A stretch of DNA of 36,360 nt from assembly GCA_017454335.1 (NCBI GenBank), contig JAFTDE010000012.1, positions 1-36,360 on the forward strand. The letters are read 5' to 3'. Both the position numbers and the translations under genes were made by a program. The first letter of the stretch is position 1. Every line of letters starts with the position of its first letter. The notes beneath the pieces were generated by a model, which did no database searches, was not told the origin of the DNA, and saw nothing but the letters and a program-made list of their open reading frames with translations. The stretch is from Bacteroidales bacterium (GTDB lineage: Bacteria > Bacteroidota > Bacteroidia > Bacteroidales > UBA932). Below are positions 16,689 to 23,938 of this stretch, piece by piece.

Positions 16689-17560
16689 AAAGAATCACCC
16701 TCATCATTGCCCTCGCCGCTTCGCTGTGCGGCTGCAACCGGAAACCGTACATCGATGTCCAGGCCCACCGCGGCGGTGCCGGCCTGATGCCCGAGAATAC
16801 CATCCCGGCCATGCAGCATGCCCTGGACCTGGGAGTCAACACCCTGGAGTTCGATCTTCATCTGTCCGGTGACGGACAGGTCGTCGTCTCGCACGACAGC
16901 TACTTCCATCCGCGCTATTCCACCCGCCCCGACGGCAGCCTGATCCAGGAGTCCGATCCGAAGGAATACCTTTACACGATGCCCTACGACAGCATCGCCA
17001 GGTATGACGTGGGCCTGCGTTTCGTCGAGCGCTGGCCGACCCAGCAGAAAATGGCCGTCTCCAAACCCCTGGCGGGAGAGCTGATCGATTTCGCCGAGGG
17101 CTATGCCTCCAAACCCGTGGGGTACAACATCGAGATCAAGTCCTGGCCCGGGGAAGGCGAAGGGACCCTCTGGCCCGAATACCACGAATTCTGCGATGTC
17201 TGCATCCCGCTGCTGCTGTCCAAGAACCTGGGAAAGCGCCTCATCGTCCAGAGTTTCGACACCCGCGCGCTGAACTACATGCACGAAAAGTGGCCGGAGC
17301 TGATCCTCTCCTACCTCACCGAAGACTATGACGGCGGCGACATCGAAACGCTGCTGGGCAATCTGGACTTCGTCCCGCAGTGGTGGAGCCCCGAGTCCAG
17401 CGTGGTGACGCGCGAGAACGTCGCCTGGTGCCACGCCCACGGGATCGGCGTCGTGCCCTGGACCGTGGACGACCCGGCCGAGATGCGGCGCCTGGTGGAC
17501 TGCGGCGTCGAAGCCATCATTTCCAATTACCCTGATATCCTGATCCAAACCGTCCGATAA
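16685..17560 (+). CDS. Glycerophosphodiester phosphodiesterase lipoprotein
   Basis: GDPD-family enzyme of 291 residues (GlpQ/UgpQ type) that splits glycerophosphodiesters into an alcohol and glycerol-3-phosphate. A lipoprotein signal ends in LCGC with Cys17, so it is anchored in the envelope. Active-site residues are present: His28-Arg29 in QAHRGG, Glu37 in ENT, Glu55 and Asp57 in LEFDLHL, and His70 in VSHD. The C-terminus has VVPWTVDDP and ISNYPD, normal for the family. It starts in an ATGA overlap with glpC and ends one base into the glpT start (TAATG), so it belongs to the operon and would supply G3P to GlpT. Confidence 0.92.
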   Translation: MKRITLIIALAASLCGCNRKPYIDVQAHRGGAGLMPENTIPAMQHALDLGVNTLEFDLHLSGDGQVVVSHDSYFHPRYSTRPDGSLIQESDPKEYLYTMPYDSIARYDVGLRFVERWPTQQKMAVSKPLAGELIDFAEGYASKPVGYNIEIKSWPGEGEGTLWPEYHEFCDVCIPLLLSKNLGKRLIVQSFDTRALNYMHEKWPELILSYLTEDYDGGDIETLLGNLDFVPQWWSPESSVVTRENVAWCHAHGIGVVPWTVDDPAEMRRLVDCGVEAIISNYPDILIQTVR

Positions 17561-18930
17561 TGCTCTCCTTCCTGAAACAACCCGCCTATCTGCCCACCGA
17601 GACCGGCCCTGAGGCAGATGCCAAATACAAACGCCTGCGCCTGCAGGTCTTCATCGGCGCTTTCATCGGCTACGCCGGATTCTACCTGGTCCGCAAGAAC
17701 CTGTCGATGGCCATCCCGGCCATGGCGCCGCTCGGTTTCGAAAAGACCGAGCTCGGTTTCGTCCTGGGTCTGAACGCCGCCGCCTACGCCCTGTCCAAGT
17801 TCCTGATGGGCAGCGTGTCCGACCGCTCGAACGCCCGGGCTTTCCTGCCGCTGGGACTGGTGCTGACGGCGCTGTCCATGGCGTTCATGATCGTCCCGAT
17901 CCAGTGGATCGGCGCGGACCACAAGGGCCTCGCCATCCTGGTCATGGGCGTGCTGAACGCGTTGGTGGGATGGTTCAACGGCATGGGCTGGCCGCCCTGC
18001 GGCCGCGTGATGACGCACTGGTTCTCCCCCAATGAACGGGGTACGATGATGAGCATCTGGAACTGCGCCCACAACGTGGGTGGCGCGCTGGTCGGTCCGA
18101 TGGCCACCTACGGAGCGGCCTGGTTCGGCAGCTGGTTCTACGGGACGCACCAGGAACTGTACTTCCTCATCGGAACCTTCGTCTTCCCGGCGGCCGTCGC
18201 CCTGTTCGTAGCCCTGCTGGCCTACGTACTGCTGCGTGACACGCCCCAGTCCTGCGGACTCCCCTCCGTGGAATCCTGGCGGAACGACTATCCCAAGAAT
18301 TACTCCGAGAAGCACGAGAAGACCTTGTCCACCAAGGAGATCCTTTTCGAGCACGTGCTGAACAACCGCTTCCTGTGGTTCATCGCCCTGGCGAACGCCT
18401 TCGTCTACATGGTCCGCTACGGCTGCCTGGACTGGGCACCGACCATCCTGACCGAGCGCGGGGTCGACCTGACCAGCGCCGGCTGGGCCTATTTCGCCTA
18501 CGAGTTCGCCGCGATTCCGGGAACGTTGCTGTGCGGCTGGCTGTCCGACAAGCTGTTCCACGGGCGCAGGGCCCTGCCGACCATGATCTTCATGGCGCTG
18601 GTCCTGGTGTTCATCGTGCTGTACTGGCTGTTCCTGGACAACCTGACCGTGGTCATCATCTGCCTGATCGGCATCGGTTTCTTCATCTACGGCCCGGTGA
18701 TGCTGATCGGCGTGCAGGCGCTGGACCTGGCACCGAAAAACGCAGCCGGGACCGCCGCCGGCCTGACCGGATTCTTCGGCTACTTCCTGGGGACCTTCAT
18801 CCTGGCCAACACCGTCATCGGCCTGGTGGCGCAGTACGCCGGCTGGGGCTGGACCTTCGCCCTGCTGATTGGCGCCAGCCTGCTGTCCATCGTCTTCATG
18901 GGGCTGACCGTCAAGCAGGAGCGCCGCTGA
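17560..18930 (+). CDS. glpT: Glycerol-3-phosphate transporter, MFS family
   Basis: Inner-membrane antiporter of 456 residues, with about twelve membrane segments, of the organophosphate:phosphate antiporter group; it brings in G3P in exchange for phosphate. Typical features are YAGFYLVRKNLSMA in the first helix with the phosphate-binding arginine, the MGSVSDRSNAR loop between helices 2 and 3, and MVRYGCLDWAPTIL in the second half. Its ATG shares the A of the GDPD stop. UhpT is the main alternative, but the operon decides for GlpT. Followed by a large hairpin. Confidence 0.93.
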   Translation: MLSFLKQPAYLPTETGPEADAKYKRLRLQVFIGAFIGYAGFYLVRKNLSMAIPAMAPLGFEKTELGFVLGLNAAAYALSKFLMGSVSDRSNARAFLPLGLVLTALSMAFMIVPIQWIGADHKGLAILVMGVLNALVGWFNGMGWPPCGRVMTHWFSPNERGTMMSIWNCAHNVGGALVGPMATYGAAWFGSWFYGTHQELYFLIGTFVFPAAVALFVALLAYVLLRDTPQSCGLPSVESWRNDYPKNYSEKHEKTLSTKEILFEHVLNNRFLWFIALANAFVYMVRYGCLDWAPTILTERGVDLTSAGWAYFAYEFAAIPGTLLCGWLSDKLFHGRRALPTMIFMALVLVFIVLYWLFLDNLTVVIICLIGIGFFIYGPVMLIGVQALDLAPKNAAGTAAGLTGFFGYFLGTFILANTVIGLVAQYAGWGWTFALLIGASLLSIVFMGLTVKQERR

Positions 18931-18967
18931 TAACCAGCGTCATTGATTCTGAAAACACGGTGCGCGA

Positions 18968-19042
18968 AAAATACGGAGATCGCCCCACCCATGCTTTCCC
19001 GACAGGGGATTTTCCCGCATGGGTGGGGCGACTCCGTATTTT
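18968..19042 (+). terminator. Very large bidirectional hairpin between glpT and glpF
   Basis: Left arm 18968-18994 pairs with right arm 19017-19042: 26 base pairs with a single unpaired T in the left arm, around a 22-base loop. The stem is A-rich at the base and GC-rich at the top. T-runs (4 on the plus side, 5 on the minus side) end each arm, so it can stop transcription from both converging operons. It is far longer than a usual intrinsic terminator. The gap 18931-19060 holds nothing else I can see. Confidence 0.75.
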
Positions 19043-19060
19043 CGTCAGGGCATCCCGTTC

Positions 19061-19798
19061 CTAGAAGACCAGCAGGTACAGCGCGGCGGCGAGGGCCGCT
19101 CCGGCCATCGGGCCGGCGACGGGGATCCAGCTGTAGCCCCATCCGGAATCGCGCTTGCCGGCGATGGGAAGGACGGCATGGGCGCAGCGCGGACTGAGGT
19201 CGCGCGCCGGATTCAGCGCATATCCCGTCGTGCCGCCCAGGGACATACCGATGGCCATGATCAGGCAGGTCACGGGCCAGGAGCCGATGGCGCCGGTCGA
19301 GGCGCTCACGGGGCCGACCTGGAAGGCATTCCCCTCCGTGGCCAGGGCCAGGATGACGAAGACCAGCAGGCAGGTCGCAATGACTTCACAGAGGAAGTTG
19401 CGCCAGGCGTTGGGGATGGCCGGCATGGTGCAGAAGGTGCCCAGGATGGTGTCGGGCTGGTCCGCCGTGGCCTTGTAATGGTCCTTGTAGAACACCCAGA
19501 CCAGGCAGGCGCCCAGGAAACCGCCGAGCATCTGGCCGACGATGTATCCGCACACGTCCGCCCAGGGGAAAGAACCCGCAACGGCCAGGCCGAGGGTCAC
19601 GGCCGGGTTCAGGTGCGCACCGGACACCGGCCCGGCAACCAGGACGCCCATCATGACGGCCAGGCCCCAGCCCAGGGCGATGACCACCCAGCCGGCTCCC
19701 TTGGCCTTGGAATGATTGAGGGACGTGGCCGCGCAGACACCGTCGCCCAGCAGCACCAGGATCAGGGTGCCGATGAATTCGAAGAGATACTTTTCCAT
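19061..19798 (-). CDS. glpF: Glycerol facilitator (aquaglyceroporin)
   Basis: Membrane channel of 245 residues with six membrane segments and two half-helices that admits glycerol. The two NPA motifs are HLNPAV (64-66) and ALNPARD (196-200); the aspartate after NPAR is the mark of glycerol-conducting channels as opposed to strict water channels. ATG 19798 (MEKYLFEFIG) gives the standard N-terminus; the frame upstream runs into glpK. It starts 2 bases after the glpK stop, so both come from one transcript. It converges on glpT. Confidence 0.94.
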   Translation of the reverse strand: MEKYLFEFIGTLILVLLGDGVCAATSLNHSKAKGAGWVVIALGWGLAVMMGVLVAGPVSGAHLNPAVTLGLAVAGSFPWADVCGYIVGQMLGGFLGACLVWVFYKDHYKATADQPDTILGTFCTMPAIPNAWRNFLCEVIATCLLVFVILALATEGNAFQVGPVSASTGAIGSWPVTCLIMAIGMSLGGTTGYALNPARDLSPRCAHAVLPIAGKRDSGWGYSWIPVAGPMAGAALAAALYLLVF

Positions 19799-19800
19799 AG

Positions 19801-21282
19801 TTATTGATTGTTTACGGTTCTGCGGATGGCGTCGGCCCAGCCTTCCTTGACGGCGCTCATGTCGGCGCCGGAGGGGAAGAACACCCGCTCGGCACGCCAC
19901 TGGCGCTTGACTTCGTCCAGGGATCCCCAGTATCCGACCGCGAGTCCGGCCAGGTAGCAGGCGCCCATGGCGGTGGTTTCCGTGACTTCGGGCCGGATGA
20001 CGGACGCGCCCAGCACATCGGCCTGGAACTGCATCAGGAGGTTGTTGCGGGAGGCGCCGCCGTCCACCTTCAGTTCGCTCAGGGTCAGGTTGGCGTCACG
20101 CTCCATCGCGCCCACGATGTCCATGGTCTGGAAGGCGATGCCCTCCAGGCCGGCGCGGGCGATGTGGGCCGCCGTGGCGCCGCGGGTGATGCCGCAGATC
20201 ACCCCGCGGGCATACTGATCCCAATACGGGGCGCCCATGCCGGTCAGGGCGGGCACGAAGTACACGCCGCCGTTGTCCGGAACGGTCGCGGCCAGGGCTT
20301 CGATCTCCGCGGACGAGCGGATGATGCCCAGTCCGTCGCGCAGCCACTGGACGACGCTGCCGCCGACGAAGATGGATCCCTCGAGGGCATAGTTGACCGT
20401 GTCGCCGATCTTCCAGGCGACGGTGGTCAGCAGGTTGTTGCGCGAGGTGATGGGGCGCTCGCCGGTATTCATCAGCAGGAAGCAGCCGGTTCCGTAGGTA
20501 TTCTTGACCGATCCGGGCGTGGTGCACATCTGGCCGAAGAGGGCGGCCTGCTGGTCGCCGGCGATGCCCGCGATGGGCACTTCATGTGCAAAGATGGTGG
20601 TCTTGGTGGTGCCGTACACCTCCGAGGAAGCGCGCACGGAAGGCATCATGGAGACCGGGATGTCCAGCAGTTTCAGCAGCTCCGCATCCCATTCCAGCGT
20701 GTTGATGTTGAACAGCATGGTGCGCGACGCGTTGGAGACGTCGGTGACATGCACCGCCCCGCGGGTCAGCTGCCATACCAGCCAGCTGTCCACGGTGCCG
20801 AAGCGGAGTTTGCCCGCATTCGCGCGCTCGCGGGCGCCGGGCACATGGTCCAGGATCCAGCGGATCTTGGTGCCGGAGAAATAGGCGTCGATGATCAGGC
20901 CGGTCTTCTCCCGGATCCAGTCCGTCAGGCCCTGGGACTTCAGCTGGTCGCAGAATCCCGACGTGCGGCGGTCCTGCCAGACGATGGCGTTGTAGACGGG
21001 CTGGCCCGTTTCAGCATCCCAGACGATGGTCGTTTCGCGCTGGTTCGTGATGCCGATCGCGGCGATTTCCTTGCCGCCGATGCCGATGCGGGATATGGCT
21101 TCGGCGATCACCGCCGCCTCGGAGGACCAGATCTCCATCGGATCGTGCTCGACCCATCCGGGCTGCGGGAAATGCTGGGTGAATTCCATCTGGGCCGTGG
21201 AGCAGATGTGCCCCTCGTGGTCGAAAACGATGGCGCGGGAGGAACTCGTCCCCTGGTCCAACGCCAGAATGTACTTGCTCAT
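19801..21282 (-). CDS. glpK: Glycerol kinase
   Basis: Cytoplasmic FGGY-family kinase of 493 residues that makes glycerol-3-phosphate from glycerol and ATP. The N-terminus is [18 protein letters not shown]; the glycerol-binding segment [12 protein letters not shown], the DGGAS-type nucleotide loop ([20 protein letters not shown]) and [12 protein letters not shown] near the end are all present. Length and motifs are normal. It leads a two-gene transcript with glpF; the -7 box lies 28 bases upstream and faces the promoter of an outer membrane protein gene. The E. coli-type FBP and EIIA regulatory sites cannot be judged here. Confidence 0.97.
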   Translation of the reverse strand: MSKYILALDQGTSSSRAIVFDHEGHICSTAQMEFTQHFPQPGWVEHDPMEIWSSEAAVIAEAISRIGIGGKEIAAIGITNQRETTIVWDAETGQPVYNAIVWQDRRTSGFCDQLKSQGLTDWIREKTGLIIDAYFSGTKIRWILDHVPGARERANAGKLRFGTVDSWLVWQLTRGAVHVTDVSNASRTMLFNINTLEWDAELLKLLDIPVSMMPSVRASSEVYGTTKTTIFAHEVPIAGIAGDQQAALFGQMCTTPGSVKNTYGTGCFLLMNTGERPITSRNNLLTTVAWKIGDTVNYALEGSIFVGGSVVQWLRDGLGIIRSSAEIEALAATVPDNGGVYFVPALTGMGAPYWDQYARGVICGITRGATAAHIARAGLEGIAFQTMDIVGAMERDANLTLSELKVDGGASRNNLLMQFQADVLGASVIRPEVTETTAMGACYLAGLAVGYWGSLDEVKRQWRAERVFFPSGADMSAVKEGWADAIRRTVNNQ

Positions 21283-21310
21283 AGTTTTGGTTATCGTTTC
21301 TTGTTACTTA

Positions 21311-21318
21311 CAAATATA
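21311..21318 (-). promoter_or_regulatory. -7 box of glpK-glpF
   Basis: Reads TATATTTG on the minus strand, an exact match, 28 bases before the glpK ATG. It is the longest leader among the four divergent pairs and leaves room for an operator between promoter and gene. Confidence 0.55.
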
Positions 21319-21330
21319 CGAAAAATTGCC

Positions 21331-21338
21331 TATCTTTG
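21331..21338 (+). promoter_or_regulatory. -7 box of the Omp85-like gene
   Basis: TATCTTTG, an exact match, 25 bases before ATG 21364. It lies 12 bases from the facing glpK box. Confidence 0.55.
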
Positions 21339-21363
21339 CCTGCATATAACCCAAGTTCAACTT

Positions 21364-22638
21364 ATGAAAAAACTACTGTGCATCGCGCTGCTGATGGCAG
21401 CCACTTTCTCCGCCTTCGCGGAAAATGACGAAATCGTCAAGACCGGCCTGAACTTCGGTCCGCTGCCCGCCGTCGGTTATTCCTCCGACCTGGGCTGGCA
21501 CTATGGCGCCCTGACGGATATCTACTGGTACGGAGACGGATCGAAATATCCCGATTATATGTGGAAAGCCAACGTGGAAGCTTCCTGGTACTCGAAAGGC
21601 AACGCTGTCTATCACGCTTTCTTCGACAGCAAATACGTCGTTCCGGGGGTCCGCGTCTCGGCTGACATTTCCTATTTCGGCAACAAGACCGACAACTTCT
21701 ACGGCTTCAACGGCGCCGCTTCGGAATACAACCGCCAGCTGGACAAGATCACCGAAGACGGGCTGGGCTTCTACCTGATGCGCCGCGACATCTTCCGCAC
21801 CGTCCTGATGCTGCAGGGCCAGTTCGGCGAGAGCAAATGGGGATGGGCCGCGGGTCTCACCTACTGGAACGTCAGGGCCGGACACGCCATCAACAAGGGC
21901 CTGAACTCCGTCATCGACTACTCCCTGTACGACTGGTATGTCGACAACAATGTCATCCCCGCGGCGGAAGCCAACGGCGGCCAGCACCTGGAACTCAAGG
22001 CCGGCGTCGTCTATGACACCCGCGACCACGAGAACAACCCGACCCGGGGCACCAACCTCGAGGCCTACCTGTACGGATCGCCGGACATCATCTCGCACCA
22101 CAACAACAGCTACCTCAAACTGGCCGTCCACTTCAAGCAGTTCTTCCCGCTGACCGACCGCCTGGTCTTCGGCGCACACCTCGCTTACCAGGGCCAGCTG
22201 GCCGGCAACACGCCGTTCTACATGCTGTCCACCATCCAGACCATCAACCTCAAGCAGATCCGTCCCGAAGGACTCGGATCCACCTGCACGGTCCGCGGTA
22301 CGGTTTACAACCGCCTGCAGGGCAACGGATACGCCTGGATGAACACCGAACTCCGCTGGACCTTCGTCAAGTTCCAGTGGATCAACCAGAACTGGGCCCT
22401 GGCCGTCAACCCGTTCTTCGACATGGGCATGGTCGTCCAGCCCTACCGCCTGGAGCAGATGAAGAATCTGCCGTTCTACTACACCGGCCAGAAGGAGAAA
22501 CTCCACATGAGCGCCGGCGCCGGCCTGCATGTCATCATGAACCAGAACTTCAACATCAACTTCGAGTTCGGCAAGTGCTTCGATCCCAATGACGGACAGG
22601 GCCTCGGCATCAATATCGGCCTGAATTACATCTTCTAG
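21364..22638 (+). CDS. Omp85/BamA-like outer membrane beta-barrel protein
   Basis: Outer membrane protein of 424 residues. A type I signal peptide ends at AFA (residue 19). The rest is rich in alternating aromatic/polar strands and contains VVYDTRDHENNPTRGT, which resembles the conserved barrel segment of the surface-antigen (BamA-barrel) family, and it ends in a phenylalanine after GLGINIGLNYI, as barrel proteins do. There are no POTRA domains, so it is a short, barrel-only member like those near patatin-type proteins, but no lipase domain is attached. ATG 21364 (MKKLLCIALL) is clear. Function unknown. It is divergent from glpK and followed by the pectinesterase gene after 59 bases that hold a hairpin. 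Confidence 0.75.
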   Translation: MKKLLCIALLMAATFSAFAENDEIVKTGLNFGPLPAVGYSSDLGWHYGALTDIYWYGDGSKYPDYMWKANVEASWYSKGNAVYHAFFDSKYVVPGVRVSADISYFGNKTDNFYGFNGAASEYNRQLDKITEDGLGFYLMRRDIFRTVLMLQGQFGESKWGWAAGLTYWNVRAGHAINKGLNSVIDYSLYDWYVDNNVIPAAEANGGQHLELKAGVVYDTRDHENNPTRGTNLEAYLYGSPDIISHHNNSYLKLAVHFKQFFPLTDRLVFGAHLAYQGQLAGNTPFYMLSTIQTINLKQIRPEGLGSTCTVRGTVYNRLQGNGYAWMNTELRWTFVKFQWINQNWALAVNPFFDMGMVVQPYRLEQMKNLPFYYTGQKEKLHMSAGAGLHVIMNQNFNINFEFGKCFDPNDGQGLGINIGLNYIF

Positions 22639-22676
22639 CCTTCCGGAAAGGATAATTGCTGGATTTTTACTAACTT

Positions 22677-22720
22677 AGACCGCAAATCTTCATTCCTATG
22701 AAACATTTGCGGTCTTTTTT
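22677..22720 (+). terminator. Terminator-like hairpin containing the pectinesterase start codon
   Basis: Perfect 11-bp inverted repeat: 22677-22687 pairs with 22705-22715, 17-base loop 22688-22704, and six T at 22715-22720. It has the form of an intrinsic terminator for the upstream outer membrane gene. However, the loop contains the ATG (22698-22700) of the next gene, and the right arm and T-run are its codons 3 to 8. Confidence 0.65.
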
Positions 22721-23735
22721 GTGCTTTGCCGCGCTCATACTGGCGGCGGCCTGCTCGTCGAACAACGTCGTCAAAGTCGTCGATCCTGAGGGAAAGGGCG
22801 ATTACGCCACCATCCAGGAGGCCTTCAATGATGTCCCCGACCACTTCACCGGGGGCAAGTGGATCATCCGCGTCCGCCCGGGCGAATACAACGAGAAGCT
22901 CTCCCTCCCGGAGGGCAAGGAGAACGTCGTGCTGATGGGCCAGGACGCCGGGAACACCGTGATCTGGTTCGAAGACTGGTCCAGCAGCGGCACCCGCGGC
23001 CAGAAAGCGACTGTGCTCATCGCGGCGGACGACTTCACCGCGGCGAACATCACCTTCCGCAACCCGCACCAGAACATACGCGAGATTCCCGGCGAGAACA
23101 AGCGCTCGCAAGCCACGGCCCTGCAGCTGACCGGCGACCGGCTGGCCTTCTACAACTGCCGCTTCGAGGGCAACCAGGACACGTTCTACGGCCGCGGAAC
23201 GGGCCGCGTGTACGTGCGGGACAGCTATGTCGAAGGGAATGTCGATTTCATCTACGGTTCGTCCGTGATGGTTTTCGACCGCTGCGAGATCTTCTCGAAC
23301 CAGCACGAAAGCTACATCACCGCCGGCAGTTCCCCGCTGGCCAGCAAGTTCGGCATCACCTTCCTGGACTGCCGCCTGACCGCAAAGGAAGCGGGCGAGC
23401 CCGACCATGACGGCGTCCCGTTCCAGTACTTCTACCTGGGCCGCCCCTGGCACAACAGCGCCCACGTGGCTTTCCTGCGCTGCTACGAGCCCGCCACGCT
23501 GAACCCGGACGGATGGACCTTCATGAACTCGGGCGCCTACCCCACCTTCTACGAATACAAGTGCACCGGCCCCGGCGCCACGACCGAACGGCTGCTGCGC
23601 CGCAAGATGGGCCGCCAGCTGACCGACGCCGAAGCCGCCGCCTACACCGTGGAGAACATCTTCTCCGCCGCCACCAACCCCAACTATACGCAGGACTGGC
23701 TGCCGGCACGAAACGCCGGCCAGGCCCTGCGCTGA
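22698..23735 (+). CDS. Pectinesterase (CE8 family) lipoprotein
   Basis: Pectin methylesterase of 345 residues, which removes methyl groups from homogalacturonan. The signal ends in LAAAC with Cys19, so it is a lipoprotein. The protein is a right-handed beta-helix with the family motifs GEYNEKL (62-68), QATAL (Gln138), NQDTFYG (Asp161, acid/base), GNVDFIYG (Asp183, nucleophile) and LGRPWHNS (Arg249, Trp251). All catalytic positions are intact. The ATG is certain because the signal peptide starts there, although it lies in a hairpin loop. I see no -7 box in the 59-base upstream gap, so transcription may depend on read-through from the outer membrane gene. The next ORF starts 37 bases after its stop. 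Confidence 0.92.
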   Translation: MKHLRSFLCFAALILAAACSSNNVVKVVDPEGKGDYATIQEAFNDVPDHFTGGKWIIRVRPGEYNEKLSLPEGKENVVLMGQDAGNTVIWFEDWSSSGTRGQKATVLIAADDFTAANITFRNPHQNIREIPGENKRSQATALQLTGDRLAFYNCRFEGNQDTFYGRGTGRVYVRDSYVEGNVDFIYGSSVMVFDRCEIFSNQHESYITAGSSPLASKFGITFLDCRLTAKEAGEPDHDGVPFQYFYLGRPWHNSAHVAFLRCYEPATLNPDGWTFMNSGAYPTFYEYKCTGPGATTERLLRRKMGRQLTDAEAAAYTVENIFSAATNPNYTQDWLPARNAGQALR

Positions 23736-23772
23736 CCGACATCAAACAGAAACAAGCGAATTATTCCCCGAC

Positions 23773-23925
23773 ATGAAATACAAGTCCGACACCTCGTACG
23801 AATCTCCGGAGACGGAGATCGTCCCCCTGTACACGAATGGGAGCATCTGCGATTTCAGCAACAACGGAACGGAGCGGATCACCCGCGGCTCCGGTCCGGA
23901 ACTGACCGATGATGATTTTGAATAA
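23773..23925 (+). CDS. Small hypothetical protein (50 residues)
   Basis: Short ORF with normal codon use, starting MKYKSDTSYESPETEIVPL and containing GSICDFSNNGTE before an acidic end (DDDFE). Small proteins of this build (a xxPxxEIVxL segment, then a single cysteine and Gly/Asn/Thr-rich tail) are common in Bacteroidota next to surface adhesin or fimbrial genes; their function is not known to me. No signal peptide. Its TAA is followed immediately by the AGGAGG of the large BspA-like gene, so it may serve to bring ribosomes to that start. Confidence 0.65.
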   Translation: MKYKSDTSYESPETEIVPLYTNGSICDFSNNGTERITRGSGPELTDDDFE

Positions 23926-23931
23926 AGGAGG
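23926..23931 (+). promoter_or_regulatory. Shine-Dalgarno of the BspA-like gene
   Basis: Perfect AGGAGG directly after the TAA of the 50-residue ORF and 7 bases before ATG 23939. It decides against the in-frame ATG at 23909, which lies inside the small ORF. Confidence 0.75.
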
Positions 23932-23938
23932 ATCTGCC

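Noticed and set aside
22641-22648. Palindrome TTCCGGAA just after the Omp85-like stop
   Set aside because: Eight bases are too few to claim an operator or terminator; the hairpin at 22677-22720 is the better candidate.
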